In this document: positions 8,721 through 17,141 of the stretch, piece by piece
Layout: the number at the start of each line of letters is the position of its first letter
Numbering within the stretch: the first letter of the stretch is position 1
Assembly: GCF_009696005.1 (NCBI RefSeq)
Contig: NZ_VUMV01000001.1
Location: 372,001 to 436,000, forward strand
DNA from: Bilifractor porci
GTDB taxonomy: Bacteria > Bacillota > Clostridia > Lachnospirales > Lachnospiraceae
Length of the DNA: 64,000 bases
Direction: 5' to 3'
The notes under the pieces: model-generated
Told to the model about the DNA's origin: nothing
Databases searched by the model: none
The model's input: the letters and a program-made list of their open reading frames with translations, nothing else
Position numbers and translations under genes: made by a program

Positions 8721-9424
8721 CAGACGCCGGAACCACCTTCCAGCTGTTTGTAGAGCTCCTGGAACATCCTGGAGAATTCCGAATCGGTGCTGATCAGCCA
8801 GACAGCCAGGATCGTCAGGACAATCGTCAGAATCAGAAATACAATTCCCAGGACAAGGCCTGCGACCGCCATTCCCTTTCCCTTCTGATCCGGGTTCTGC
8901 TTCAGCTGGGAAAGACTGATGCACCCGAACACAATGGCCATAACGGACGGGATAAAGAAAAGAACGCTGTTCAGAAACACAGAGAGGATTCCCTGCACAA
9001 GAGCCACAATGGCAAACGTATTCGTTTTCTGCTGCAGCGGAGGCTGGTTTCCGTACCCCTGCGTATTTCCTCCGGGATACTGCCCATAAGAGTTCTGGCC
9101 GTAAGGGTTCTGTCCGTAGGGATTCTGCCCGTTCTGTGTGTTCCAGCTGTTCTGGTTTTCCCAGGCGCTGTTTCCGCTGTTCTGACCGCCGCGTCCGCTC
9201 CAGGTTTCAGTGCTGTCGTTATCCCGGCCTCCCCAGCCATTATTACTGTCATTATTCCGGCTGTTCCAGGCGCTGTCCTGCCCGTTCCGGCTGTCCTGGT
9301 TTTTCCCGGAGTCATCCGTCTTTTTTTCCTCCGGCCACTCCTCCCTGGGAAGAATCCGTCCGCAATTGCTGCAGGCCTTCGCATCATCATTCAGTTCCGC
9401 ACCGCAATAAACGCATTTTTTCAC
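8720..9424 (-). CDS. Zinc-ribbon, Asn/Gly-rich membrane protein (DUF4190-like)
   Basis: A 234-residue protein with an N-terminal zinc ribbon (Cys4, Cys7, Cys18, Cys21) and a low-complexity Asn/Gly/Ser/Gln region (about 35-130) containing repeated PYGQN units. Two hydrophobic segments follow (about 136-168 and 184-212), resembling DUF4190 membrane modules. The start is a GTG at 9424 with GGAGG seven bases upstream. It lies between rimM and trmD, an unusual insertion in an otherwise conserved operon. Function is unknown; a membrane-associated sensor or scaffold is only a guess. Confidence 0.85.
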   Translation of the reverse strand: MKKCVYCGAELNDDAKACSNCGRILPREEWPEEKKTDDSGKNQDSRNGQDSAWNSRNNDSNNGWGGRDNDSTETWSGRGGQNSGNSAWENQNSWNTQNGQNPYGQNPYGQNSYGQYPGGNTQGYGNQPPLQQKTNTFAIVALVQGILSVFLNSVLFFIPSVMAIVFGCISLSQLKQNPDQKGKGMAVAGLVLGIVFLILTIVLTILAVWLISTDSEFSRMFQELYKQLEGGSGV

Positions 9425-9437
9425 GGCCGCACCTCCA

Positions 9438-9956
9438 TCATTTTTTCTCTTCCGCCAGCCCGGGAAGAAGATGAACTTTCATCCTGTTGTTATTCACATC
9501 CACCTGTATAATACAATCACGGATGGCAGGAATCAACACGTCTCCGTAACGTTCCGTGCTGACGACATAAACATCATTCGCTCCCGTCTGCAGGATATCT
9601 GTCAGCGTCCCAAGGGCTTCCCCCTCGTCTGTTGTGACATCCATGCCGATCAGATCCGCCGTGTAATACTCATTTTCTCCCAGCGGGACCGCCTGATCCC
9701 TGGTGACCAGGACCTCCCAGTCGCGGTATTTCTGGGCGGTATCCATATCGTCAATCCCGGAAAAGTGAATGATCGCCATGTTCTTAAAAAATTTCACGCT
9801 TTCAAGCCCGTGCCGCTCCGACTTTGCGCCGCTCTTCAGCACGGCGGTTTTCAGTTCCCTGAACCTGGCAGGATCATCCGTTGTCGGATATACCTTCACC
9901 TCTCCGTGTATTCCGTGCGGAGAGGTAATAATCCCTGCCTGCAGAAGCTGTTTCAT
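9438..9956 (-). CDS. rimM: Ribosome maturation factor RimM
   Basis: Assembly factor for the 30S head that binds S19. The 172-residue protein has the N-terminal GIITSPHGIHGEVKVYPTTD and a C-terminal PRC-barrel with EYYTADLIGM, DVYVV and VLIPAI. The ATG at 9956 gives the family length; GGAGG lies 11 bases upstream, slightly far. It sits between the zinc-ribbon gene and khpA in the ffh-trmD operon, its usual place apart from the inserted gene. Confidence 0.95.
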   Translation of the reverse strand: MKQLLQAGIITSPHGIHGEVKVYPTTDDPARFRELKTAVLKSGAKSERHGLESVKFFKNMAIIHFSGIDDMDTAQKYRDWEVLVTRDQAVPLGENEYYTADLIGMDVTTDEGEALGTLTDILQTGANDVYVVSTERYGDVLIPAIRDCIIQVDVNNNRMKVHLLPGLAEEKK

Positions 9957-10010
9957 AGACTTTGGTTCCTCCGGATATAACAAGGGCGGGATTTTCTCCC
10001 GCCATGTCTG

Positions 10011-10241
10011 TTACTGCACAATATCAACGATGACCCGTTTATCCTCACGAGAAGCAGCCGCCTTCACAACGGAACGGATTGCTTTTGCAATTCTGCCCTG
10101 CCTGCCGATGACCTTTCCCATATCGGACGGAGCAACCTTCAGCTCTATTTTCATGCTGCTGCTGCTCTCGGTCTGCGTGACGACCACTTCATCGGGATGT
10201 TCCACCAATGCCCTGGCAATCACTTCAACCAGCTCTTTCAT
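10011..10241 (-). CDS. khpA: KH-domain RNA-binding protein KhpA (YlqC)
   Basis: A 76-residue single KH domain protein with the GxxG-type loop in MGKVIGRQGRIAKAIR. KhpA forms a complex with KhpB/Jag and affects RNA metabolism and cell elongation in Firmicutes. ATG 10241 and GTG 10244 are both possible; ATG is preferred, with GGAGG upstream. It is located between rpsP and rimM as in most Firmicutes. Confidence 0.95.
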   Translation of the reverse strand: MKELVEVIARALVEHPDEVVVTQTESSSSMKIELKVAPSDMGKVIGRQGRIAKAIRSVVKAAASREDKRVIVDIVQ

Positions 10242-10264
10242 CACAAGGCACCTCCGTACTTCGA

Positions 10265-10510
10265 TTATTTCTCGATTCCAGCCAGCTTGAAGATTTTTCC
10301 AACTACCGCGGTAGGCTGTGCCCCGTTATTCAGCCACTTTTTGGCTTCTTCCTCGTTTACCTTGAAGGTACTGGGATCAGTGTTCGGATCATAGGTTCCG
10401 ATTTCCTCAATAAATCTTCCATCTCTGGGAGAAGCGGAATCCGCAACGACGATTCTGTAGATCGGTGCCTTTTTCTGTCCCATTCTTCTCAGACGAATTT
10501 TAACTGCCAT
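10265..10510 (-). CDS. rpsP: 30S ribosomal protein S16
   Basis: An 81-residue ribosomal protein starting [28 protein letters not shown]-like (here [11 protein letters not shown]), with [10 protein letters not shown] and the [18 protein letters not shown] block typical of S16. The ATG at 10510 has GGAGG with normal spacing. It lies between ffh and khpA. Confidence 0.98.
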   Translation of the reverse strand: MAVKIRLRRMGQKKAPIYRIVVADSASPRDGRFIEEIGTYDPNTDPSTFKVNEEEAKKWLNNGAQPTAVVGKIFKLAGIEK

Positions 10511-10552
10511 TTTTCTCTACCTCCATGAATCTAAATGATTTCTTTGTTTTTT

Positions 10553-10588
10553 GATTACGTGTGGAGTCAGACTTCTGACACCGTAATC
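10553..10588 (-). other. Hairpin in the ffh-rpsP gap
   Basis: The 100-base gap holds an inverted repeat with outer arms GATTACG/CGTAATC and inner arms GTCAGA/TCTGAC. No T-run follows on the minus strand. It may be a 5' leader structure of rpsP or a processing site. Confidence 0.5.
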
Positions 10589-10610
10589 TGTTTATGAGAA
10601 CAACAATCCG

Positions 10611-11969
10611 TCAGAACGGAAGGTTGAAGCCTCCAAAACCTCCGCGTCTCTTTCCGCGGCCCTTCATCATGCCGGGCATCTGTTTCATCATTTTCCGCGT
10701 CTGGTCAAACTGCTTGACAAAGCGGTTGACCTCCGCGATGTTGACGCCTGCCCCTTTTGCGATCCTCTGTTTTCTGGAAAGATTCAGCAGATCCGGATTT
10801 GCCCGCTCCGCCTTTGTCATGGAGTGGACAATCGCCTCTTTTCTGGCAAGATCCTTTTCATCCACCATGCTCTCCAGCTCCTGCGCTTTTCCCCCGGTCA
10901 TGCCCGGCATCATGCTGAGGATGCTGCCGATGCCGCCCATTTTGCGCATCTGCTCCATGCTGTCCAGGTAATCGTCAAAGGTAAACTGCGCCTTGCGGAC
11001 ACGCTTCTCCAGATCCCTTGCCTTCTCTTCATCGATATTGGCCTGCGCCTTTTCAATCAGGCTGAGAACATCCCCCATGCCGAGAATCCGGTTGGCCATC
11101 CGGTCCGGATAGAACTGCTCCAGATCCTCCAGCTTTTCTCCCATGCCGACATAGAAAATCGGCTTTCCGCAGATTGCCTTAATGGAGAGCGCGGCACCGC
11201 CTCTGGTATCGCCGTCCAGCTTCGTCAGGATGACGCCGTCGATACCGACCTTTTCCTGGAAGGTCTGCGCCACATGGACAGCTTCCTGCCCGGTCATCGC
11301 GTCCACAACCAGGACAGACGCGTCTACCGTCACAGCCTGCCGGATGGCGACCAGCTCATCCATCATCTGTTCATCAATCTGCAGACGGCCGGCAGTATCC
11401 AGAAGGACAACATTGTAACCGGAAGCTTTCGCGTGTTCCACCGCCGCCTTTGCGATATCCACAGGGTTTTTCCTGTCGCCCATGGAAAATACATCAACAC
11501 CGACTTTTGCCCCGTTGACCTCCAGCTGTTTTACCGCAGCCGGACGATAAACATCACAGGCAGCCAGAAGCGGCTTCCTTCCCTTTGCCTTCAGCTTGCC
11601 GGCCAGCTTGGCAGCCGTTGTCGTCTTACCTGCGCCCTGGAGACCGATCATCATGTAAACGGTGATCTCATTTCCCGGTTTCAGCGGAAGCTCTGCCTTA
11701 TCGTTTCCCATCAGGGAGACCAGCTCGTCGTGAACAATCTTAATGACCATCTGTCCGGGATTCAGGCCGTTCATCACATCCTGCCCGATGGCCTTCTCCT
11801 GAACCGTTTTGGTAAACTGCCTGACGACCTTGAAATTGACATCCGCTTCCAGCAGGGCCATTTTCACTTCTTTCAGGGCTGCCCTGACATCCGCTTCCGT
11901 AAGGGAGCCTTTGCTGCGGAGCTGTTTGAATACATTCTGCAGTTTTTCACTTAAATTATCAAATGCCAC
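10611..11969 (-). CDS. ffh: Signal recognition particle GTPase Ffh
   Basis: SRP54 homologue that binds 4.5S/SRP RNA and signal peptides and docks with FtsY. The 452-residue protein has an N domain, the G1 loop GLQGAGKTTTAAKLA, DTAGR, TKLDGDTRGG and a Met-rich M domain (QMRKMGGIGSILSMMPG, then a Met-rich tail). The start is a GTG at 11969, three bases after the ylxM stop, with GGAGG upstream. The neighbours ylxM and rpsP are those expected for a Firmicute. Confidence 0.98.
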   Translation of the reverse strand: MAFDNLSEKLQNVFKQLRSKGSLTEADVRAALKEVKMALLEADVNFKVVRQFTKTVQEKAIGQDVMNGLNPGQMVIKIVHDELVSLMGNDKAELPLKPGNEITVYMMIGLQGAGKTTTAAKLAGKLKAKGRKPLLAACDVYRPAAVKQLEVNGAKVGVDVFSMGDRKNPVDIAKAAVEHAKASGYNVVLLDTAGRLQIDEQMMDELVAIRQAVTVDASVLVVDAMTGQEAVHVAQTFQEKVGIDGVILTKLDGDTRGGAALSIKAICGKPIFYVGMGEKLEDLEQFYPDRMANRILGMGDVLSLIEKAQANIDEEKARDLEKRVRKAQFTFDDYLDSMEQMRKMGGIGSILSMMPGMTGGKAQELESMVDEKDLARKEAIVHSMTKAERANPDLLNLSRKQRIAKGAGVNIAEVNRFVKQFDQTRKMMKQMPGMMKGRGKRRGGFGGFNLPF

Positions 11970-11972
11970 GCC

Positions 11973-12314
11973 CTATAATTCCTCCAGAATGTCTGATGAA
12001 ATGGATCGGATCTGCCTCAGTGCCTCCTCCGCGGAATCTCCGGGATTCTCTGTCAGCTCCTGAATTTTTCTTACCCTGCCGCGAATGGCGAGGAACCGCT
12101 GAACCATGTGGAGACGGTTCTCGTAATCCTCCAGCGTTTTCTCAATACGCTTCATCAGGTCATGAACCCCCTGGCGGCTGATGCCCTCGTCACGGGCAAC
12201 CTCCGCGGCGGAATAATCGTTAAAGACTATTTCCTGGAAAATCCGCCTCTGATGTTCGGTAAGCAGTTCTCCGTAAAAATCAAACAGTAAAGATTTTTCT
12301 ACAAAAGATTCCAT
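11973..12314 (-). CDS. ylxM: YlxM/p13-family helix-turn-helix protein
   Basis: A 113-residue sigma-70 region-4-like helix-turn-helix protein (LTEHQRRIFQEIVFNDYSAAEVARDEGISRQGVHDLMKR, positions about 16-55). Family members are encoded before ffh and modulate SRP assembly in streptococci. The ATG at 12314 gives the typical N terminus MESFVEK; its ribosome site is weak. It is the first gene of the ffh operon, directly behind a strong promoter. Confidence 0.92.
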   Translation of the reverse strand: MESFVEKSLLFDFYGELLTEHQRRIFQEIVFNDYSAAEVARDEGISRQGVHDLMKRIEKTLEDYENRLHMVQRFLAIRGRVRKIQELTENPGDSAEEALRQIRSISSDILEEL

Positions 12315-12351
12315 AGCATGAAAAAAGCAGGCGCCACGCGGGTACCTGCAA

Positions 12352-12380
12352 ATCATATCTCATGAGAAAGCGCGTGTCAA
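12352..12380 (-). promoter_or_regulatory. Strong sigma-A promoter for ylxM-ffh-rpsP-trmD operon
   Basis: The minus strand reads TTGACA, a 17-base spacer and TATGAT, 38 bases before the ylxM start. The -35 box is part of a small inverted repeat, GTCAAG with CTTGAC, that could also act as the end of the gltA transcript. Confidence 0.8.
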
Positions 12381-12402
12381 GTGTTTTTGCTTGACATGCT
12401 GC

Positions 12403-13767
12403 TTACGCGCGATCCTCCAGCTGCTTGTAATGGCGGTGGCGTCCGACATATTTATAGGCAGGACGGATAATCTTTCCGCCGTTATCCAGTTCCTCGATGC
12501 GGTGCGCGGACCAGCCGGAAATTCTGGCGATGGCGAACAGCGGGGTGAACAGTTCCCTGGGGAAATCCAGCATCGAGTAGACAAAACCGCTGTAGAAATC
12601 TACGTTGGCGCAGACCGGCTTTACCAGGCGGAGCTTCTTTTCCATACACTCCCTGCCGATCCGCTCCACATTCTCATAGAGCCTGAATTCCTCTTCCGCG
12701 TCCTTTTCGACCGCAAGCCTGTGCGCATAGTCCTTCAGAATAACCGCGCGCGCATCCGACAGGGTGTAGACCGCATGACCCATTCCGTAAATCAGGCCGG
12801 AATGATCGAAAACCTCTTTATCGAGCATCCGGTTCAGATAATCCCGGATCTCGTCTTCGTTGTCCCAGTTATGCACATGTTCCTCGATGTCCTCAAACAT
12901 CTGCAGGACCTTCAGGTTGGCTCCTCCGTGCTTGGGGCCTTTCAGGGAGCCCAGGGAAGCAGCCACGGCCGAGTAGGTATCTGTCCCGGTCGAAGAAACC
13001 ACATGGGTGGTAAAGGTGGAGTTGTTTCCACCGCCGTGCTCCGCGTGCAGGATAAGCGCGATATCCAGTACCTTTGCCTCAAGCTGTGTATACTGCCCGT
13101 CCGGATGAAGCATCTGAAGAAGATTTTCCGCCAGAGAGAGCTCCGGCTTGGGATTCCGGATAATCAGGTTATGTCCCAGGTGATAATGCCGGTGCGTATG
13201 ATAGCTGTAGACGGCCAGAAGGGGCATTTTGGCGATCAGGCCGAGCGCCTGCCGAAGAACATTGGATATGCTGATATCCTCCGGATTATCATCATAGGAG
13301 TACAGCGTCAGCACACATTTCTGAAGCATATTCATCATGTTTGTGCTGGGCGCCTTCATGATAACGTCCCTGGTGAACTCTTCCGGCAGGGAGCGGAACT
13401 CGCTGAGAATGTCGACAAACTTGCCCAGCTGCTCCTCCGTCGGCAGATCCCCGAACAGGAGCAGATAGGTGATCTCCTCGAACCCGAATCTGCGGTTCCG
13501 CATTCCCCCGATCAGGTCATTGATATTATAGCCCTGATAGTAAAGCCGCCCCTCGGACGGAACACGGTTGCCGTCCGGCGTATTCCGGAAGCCATCGACA
13601 TCCGAGATCTCCGTCAGGCCCGTCAGGACACCCTTGCCGTTGGAATCACGCAGGCCTCTTTTTACATCGTATTCCTGATACAGAGTCAGATCAATTTTCC
13701 CGGATTTCCGGCTGTATTCAATCAGCTGCTGCAGTTCTCTGTCTCTGGTCTCCGGATCCATGGTCAT
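12403..13767 (-). CDS. gltA: Citrate synthase
   Basis: Condenses acetyl-CoA and oxaloacetate to citrate, feeding 2-oxoglutarate and glutamate synthesis in a clostridium with a partial TCA cycle. Active-site regions are visible: LHAEHGGGNNSTFTTHVV, GPKHGGAN, YGMGHAVYT and VDFYSG. At 454 residues it is of the longer type found in Lachnospiraceae, with an extended N terminus. The ATG at 13767 has GGAGG seven bases upstream. A terminator-like hairpin and tRNA-Thr lie upstream. No aconitase or isocitrate dehydrogenase gene follows. Confidence 0.95.
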   Translation of the reverse strand: MTMDPETRDRELQQLIEYSRKSGKIDLTLYQEYDVKRGLRDSNGKGVLTGLTEISDVDGFRNTPDGNRVPSEGRLYYQGYNINDLIGGMRNRRFGFEEITYLLLFGDLPTEEQLGKFVDILSEFRSLPEEFTRDVIMKAPSTNMMNMLQKCVLTLYSYDDNPEDISISNVLRQALGLIAKMPLLAVYSYHTHRHYHLGHNLIIRNPKPELSLAENLLQMLHPDGQYTQLEAKVLDIALILHAEHGGGNNSTFTTHVVSSTGTDTYSAVAASLGSLKGPKHGGANLKVLQMFEDIEEHVHNWDNEDEIRDYLNRMLDKEVFDHSGLIYGMGHAVYTLSDARAVILKDYAHRLAVEKDAEEEFRLYENVERIGRECMEKKLRLVKPVCANVDFYSGFVYSMLDFPRELFTPLFAIARISGWSAHRIEELDNGGKIIRPAYKYVGRHRHYKQLEDRA

Positions 13768-13785
13768 AGGAACACCTCCGTTTTT

Positions 13786-13837
13786 ATAAAAAGAAAGCGA
13801 TTAACCCGCGCGCCGCCATTGGCACAAGGTTAATCGC
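13786..13837 (-). terminator. Terminator-like hairpin between tRNA-Thr and gltA
   Basis: On the minus strand GCGATTAACC and GGTTAATCGC form a perfect 10-base-pair stem around a 21-base loop, followed by TTTCTTTTTAT. It starts 3 bases after the tRNA and ends about 20 bases before gltA. It probably ends the tRNA transcript, or attenuates gltA if transcription reads through. Confidence 0.75.
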
Positions 13838-13840
13838 AGA

Positions 13841-13913
13841 AGCCGGAAATCAGACTCGAACTGACGACCCCCTCATTACGAGTGAGGTGCTCTACCAACT
13901 GAGCTATTCCGGC
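13841..13913 (-). tRNA. tRNA-Thr (anticodon CGT)
   Basis: A 73-base cloverleaf with acceptor GCCGGAA/TTCCGGC, D-loop AGTTGGTAGA, anticodon stem CCTCA/TGAGG with loop CTCGTAA giving CGT, and T-arm with TTCGAGT. The discriminator is T and CCA is not encoded. Confidence 0.95.
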
Positions 13914-13981
13914 ACGCGCGGATACGCACATGAACTATTATACAGACTCCGCGCAAAAGTGCAAGAAAAAATTTTTATGCA

Positions 13982-15451
13982 TTATCTTCCGAGTTTCTCC
14001 GCCAGCATACGGACGTTTTCGTACTCCACGGAATTCAGCATGGAAGAACTGAACTGATCCGCCGGAATACTCTCCGTGTACCAGGAGAACTGACGGTAGT
14101 AGTTCAGCCACCAGTTACTCCGGAAAATATAGCCGTGGCGGGCATAAATATCGTTGATGGCAAGCTGTGCCTGTCCGTCTGAGAGATCATCCACATCCGC
14201 CTGTGTAAGCAGCACGGTGCTGCTGTTCGGGAAAATCTGTCCCTCTGTGGAGGACGAAGGTGCCTGCGTCGGAGCAGCCGTAACCGCTGTGGGCGCGGGC
14301 GTCGCCGCGGCCTGCTGTGTCGGGGCAGGTGTCGCCGGTGCGGCTGTTGGCGTCGATGTCGCTTCCGCCGTCGGCTCCGGTGTCGGTGTCTCTGTCGGCG
14401 TGGGCGTCGGTGTCTCCGTTGGTGTGGGCGTCGCGGTGGGGGTAGGCGTTGCCGTCGGTGTGGGCGTCGCCGTTACCGTGGGCGTCACCGTGGTTTTGCC
14501 GGCAGCGGTTTTGCTGCTGTTTCCCTGCACGGCCGTGACAGAACTGGTATCCACTGCTGCCGTCGCATCGGTTCCCCGCTGCTGGCGCAGAAGCATGAAA
14601 GCCATGATGGCGACCACACAGGCGGCAGCCACACAGACACAGGCCAGGGTGACAATCAGCTGTCTCTGCCTTTTTACCTCCTGCTGTCTTTTTAATCTTG
14701 CTTCTGCCCTCCGCTGCTTATAGGGATCTTCCTCAAACACAAAATCCCTGCCGCGAAGCTCCTCTGCCTCGCTCTCCAGCTCCTCGCTGCTGTAAGGTTC
14801 CGGATTTTCCTGACTGTCTTCCCAGCTTCCGGAACCGGTGTCCTCTTCCGCGGTGCTTTTCGGATTGCTTTCCCTGCCGGCCTCGCTGCTCCAGATATCC
14901 TCCGGCGCCGCGGCAGAGGTATTTTCCAGATCTGTCAGGGAATCCCCGGACGGTTCCTTAGTCTCCGGACCGCCGTCCGCATCCGCCTCCGGAGCGGCCT
15001 CTCCCGATGCTTCCGGATCGGAAACCGTTTCTTCTGCCGTGTCTTCTCCGGCACTCTCGCCGCCGTTTTCCTGTTCCGCACCGGACTCCCCGGAGATACT
15101 GCCTTCCGAAGAACCATCCGGCTCTCCGGCATTGCTGTCTTCCGGAGAATCACCCGGCTCTCCGGCCTCAGCAGAATCTTCTGCCCTGTCCGACGAGGCA
15201 GGTTCTTCCCTGCCCGGCATGCCGGAAGAAGCAGCCTTCAAAACCTCCTGCGAAAGCTCCTTTTCCGCCGCCTGTGTCTCCTGCAGTTCTTTTTCTTCTC
15301 CGCTTTCCGAAGCCGTCAGATCTTCCCTGACATCCTGGTCCGTTACGGGCTTTTCTGCGGAAACAGCCGTTACATCTGCCGCGTTTCGGCTGTTTCCACT
15401 CCTGTTTCTCCTGTTTCTGTGAGAGCGTCTGCTCCCGGTGTTATCAGCCAT
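13982..15451 (-). CDS. Membrane-anchored YARHG-domain protein with Thr-Pro linker
   Basis: A 489-residue protein of modular design. A 240-residue very acidic Ser/Glu/Gly-rich N-terminal region precedes a basic stretch and one transmembrane helix (about 264-288). A Thr/Pro/Ala-rich linker (about 320-400, repeats of TPTAT, TPTET) leads to a C-terminal YARHG domain (NDIYARHGYIFRSNWW, about 430-489). The predicted topology is N-in, placing YARHG outside the membrane. YARHG is an extracellular domain of unknown role, proposed for cell-wall contact. The next gene upstream has the same plan with a different end domain. Confidence 0.85.
   Translation of the reverse strand: MADNTGSRRSHRNRRNRSGNSRNAADVTAVSAEKPVTDQDVREDLTASESGEEKELQETQAAEKELSQEVLKAASSGMPGREEPASSDRAEDSAEAGEPGDSPEDSNAGEPDGSSEGSISGESGAEQENGGESAGEDTAEETVSDPEASGEAAPEADADGGPETKEPSGDSLTDLENTSAAAPEDIWSSEAGRESNPKSTAEEDTGSGSWEDSQENPEPYSSEELESEAEELRGRDFVFEEDPYKQRRAEARLKRQQEVKRQRQLIVTLACVCVAAACVVAIMAFMLLRQQRGTDATAAVDTSSVTAVQGNSSKTAAGKTTVTPTVTATPTPTATPTPTATPTPTETPTPTPTETPTPEPTAEATSTPTAAPATPAPTQQAAATPAPTAVTAAPTQAPSSSTEGQIFPNSSTVLLTQADVDDLSDGQAQLAINDIYARHGYIFRSNWWLNYYRQFSWYTESIPADQFSSSMLNSVEYENVRMLAEKLGR
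14326..14490. repeat. Low-complexity Thr-Pro-coding repeat tract
   Basis: Short tandem units on the theme GTCGGTGTGGGCGT (plus strand) encode the TPTAT/TPTET linker of the YARHG protein. A similar tract at about 15970-16110 encodes the linker of the neighbouring lectin-like protein. They look like coding low complexity, not a CRISPR array. Confidence 0.8.
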
Positions 15452-15540
15452 ACTAAAAACTTCTCCTTCGCTTTTTGTATCTGTTCCTTTGCAAAGCAGC
15501 GCCGCAAAACCGGCAGCTTTACGGATTATTATACCTTACA

Positions 15541-17037
15541 TCAGGAGTCAATTTCAATAATATACCCGATTCTGCCGGACTGATCGGGATTGGAGGACAG
15601 ATAATTGTCGTCTCCGTCATGCAGGCCGTCGCTGCCGATCAGCACGACCGTGCCGTTTGACGCTGTCTCTTCCTCCGTCGCGTCCGGTTCGCCGGCCGCC
15701 CAGAATGTTTCGATCGCCTCCCCGGACGTCTGATTGGACGCGTTCACCCAGTAATATTTCATGTCCGACGGGGATCTGCGGCCTCCGACATAGAACAAAG
15801 TGCCGGTCAGCCCCTGGCTTTTGATTTGGCTGACGATCTGCTGATACTTTTCCTCGCTGTCAACCACCGCCAGCCTTCCTCCGGCGTTTTTCGCCTCCTG
15901 AAAGGCCTGTTCCCAGGTACAGTCCCCGGTCACCAGGCGATAGGTGGCTGTTGTCTCCGCCTCTTCCGTGGGGGTGGGAGTGGCCGTCGGCGTGGGCGTC
16001 GGCGTAGATGTGGGTTCTGCCGTTACCGCCGATGTCTTATCCGGTGTCAGCGGAGAGACGGTCGGCGTGGGCGTCGGGGTATCGGTCACTTCCGGTGTGG
16101 GAGTTGCGGTTACCACCGCGGCATCCGTCGGCGCGGCCGTCGTCTCCAGCGGTATCACTTGGAACAGGGTCAGACAGGGTTCCTGGCTCTCGTTAATGCT
16201 CAGCACTCCTGTCACTTCGATCTTCTGCCCGCTGTACTCGCTGACAGAAGAGACCGTCGTACTGCCCGAAGGCAGCAGGCGCAGCGAGCGCACCGTGGAC
16301 AGGTATGCCTGTTTCCCGTCCGCCGTATCCGCAAAAACAGAAACTGCCGGATTCATCTGCAGGAAGCCCTGGCCGTCCGAAGTAATCAGCAGCGTGCCGT
16401 CCGCCGTGACGGTCTGATTATCCACCCCGTTCAGGTCCGCGCTCTGATACAGGGACATATCGGTGTTATCCTCCGAGGAAGAACTGACCACTACAGGCGT
16501 ACTGTTGCCCGTGTGTGTCAGTTTCCACCAGAGGACCAGAATGACGATCAGAACCGCCGCAATGCAGAGAAGGCAGGCCACCAGCTTGCCCTTCCCGCTT
16601 TTTTTCCGTTTTCCGGAAGCACGGCTCCTGTTTTTGTCCCCGTTTCCATAGTTCCCGTTTCTGTTCCCGTTTCTGTAATTCCTGCTGCCGTCTCTGCCGG
16701 TGTCCGGGCTGCGCCGGGCGCTTTCTCTTCTGTCATAAGAATAAGAATCCTCTGCGTCTGTTCCCGCGTAAGGATCGTCCGCGTAGCCGGTCACATCATA
16801 ATCTGTTCCGTCCTCCGGTATCTGGCCTCCCCTGCGGCCGGTCCCGCCATCCCGCGCGGAGGCCGGGTCCGCCCCGTAACCGGAGCCGGCTTCCGGAATA
16901 ATTTTCGTCCGATCCTGCACGCCGGTTCCGGATAACCCGCCGTCCAGCTCTATACTGATCTCCGCAATCGGATGTCCGCAGTATCTGCATAGTTTTGAAT
17001 TATCAGGTATTTCTCTTCCGCATTTCGGACAGCGCAT
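15541..17037 (-). CDS. Zinc-ribbon membrane protein with C-type-lectin-like domain
   Basis: A 498-residue protein. An N-terminal zinc ribbon (Cys3, Cys6, Cys17, Cys20) is followed by an Arg/Gly/Asn/Asp-rich cytoplasmic region, one transmembrane helix (about 152-172), a middle domain (about 195-300) with alternating hydrophobic strands, a Thr-Pro linker and a C-terminal C-type-lectin-like fold (about 366-498: CTWEQAFQEAKNAGGRLAVV, FYVGGRR, YYWVN, GRIGYIIE). The start is the ATG at 17037 with AAGGAG upstream. Bacterial lectin-like folds often bind ligands without calcium. Binding target unknown. Confidence 0.85.
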   Translation of the reverse strand: MRCPKCGREIPDNSKLCRYCGHPIAEISIELDGGLSGTGVQDRTKIIPEAGSGYGADPASARDGGTGRRGGQIPEDGTDYDVTGYADDPYAGTDAEDSYSYDRRESARRSPDTGRDGSRNYRNGNRNGNYGNGDKNRSRASGKRKKSGKGKLVACLLCIAAVLIVILVLWWKLTHTGNSTPVVVSSSSEDNTDMSLYQSADLNGVDNQTVTADGTLLITSDGQGFLQMNPAVSVFADTADGKQAYLSTVRSLRLLPSGSTTVSSVSEYSGQKIEVTGVLSINESQEPCLTLFQVIPLETTAAPTDAAVVTATPTPEVTDTPTPTPTVSPLTPDKTSAVTAEPTSTPTPTPTATPTPTEEAETTATYRLVTGDCTWEQAFQEAKNAGGRLAVVDSEEKYQQIVSQIKSQGLTGTLFYVGGRRSPSDMKYYWVNASNQTSGEAIETFWAAGEPDATEEETASNGTVVLIGSDGLHDGDDNYLSSNPDQSGRIGYIIEIDS

Positions 17038-17120
17038 ATTCTTCCGCTCCTTTCCCCTTATCAAACCTTTCTCCTGCGGGCCGCCCCCTTCTCTTTACGG
17101 CGCCGCAGAATATACTCCCT

Positions 17121-17138
17121 GTCCCGCCCCGGCGGGAC
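17121..17138 (-). other. GC-rich hairpin downstream of parC
   Basis: A perfect palindrome-like stem GTCCCGCC/GGCGGGAC with a 2-base centre, 4 bases after the parC stop. No T-run follows, so termination would have to be Rho-dependent or weak. Confidence 0.5.
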
Positions 17139-17141
17139 TTA

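Noticed and set aside
12391-13833. 480-residue plus-strand ORF opposite citrate synthase
   Set aside because: Antisense shadow of gltA, with no motif, and it runs into the terminator region upstream of gltA.
14326-16110. Repeat tracts as a CRISPR array
   Set aside because: The units are a few bases long without spacers and encode Thr-Pro linkers inside two genes.
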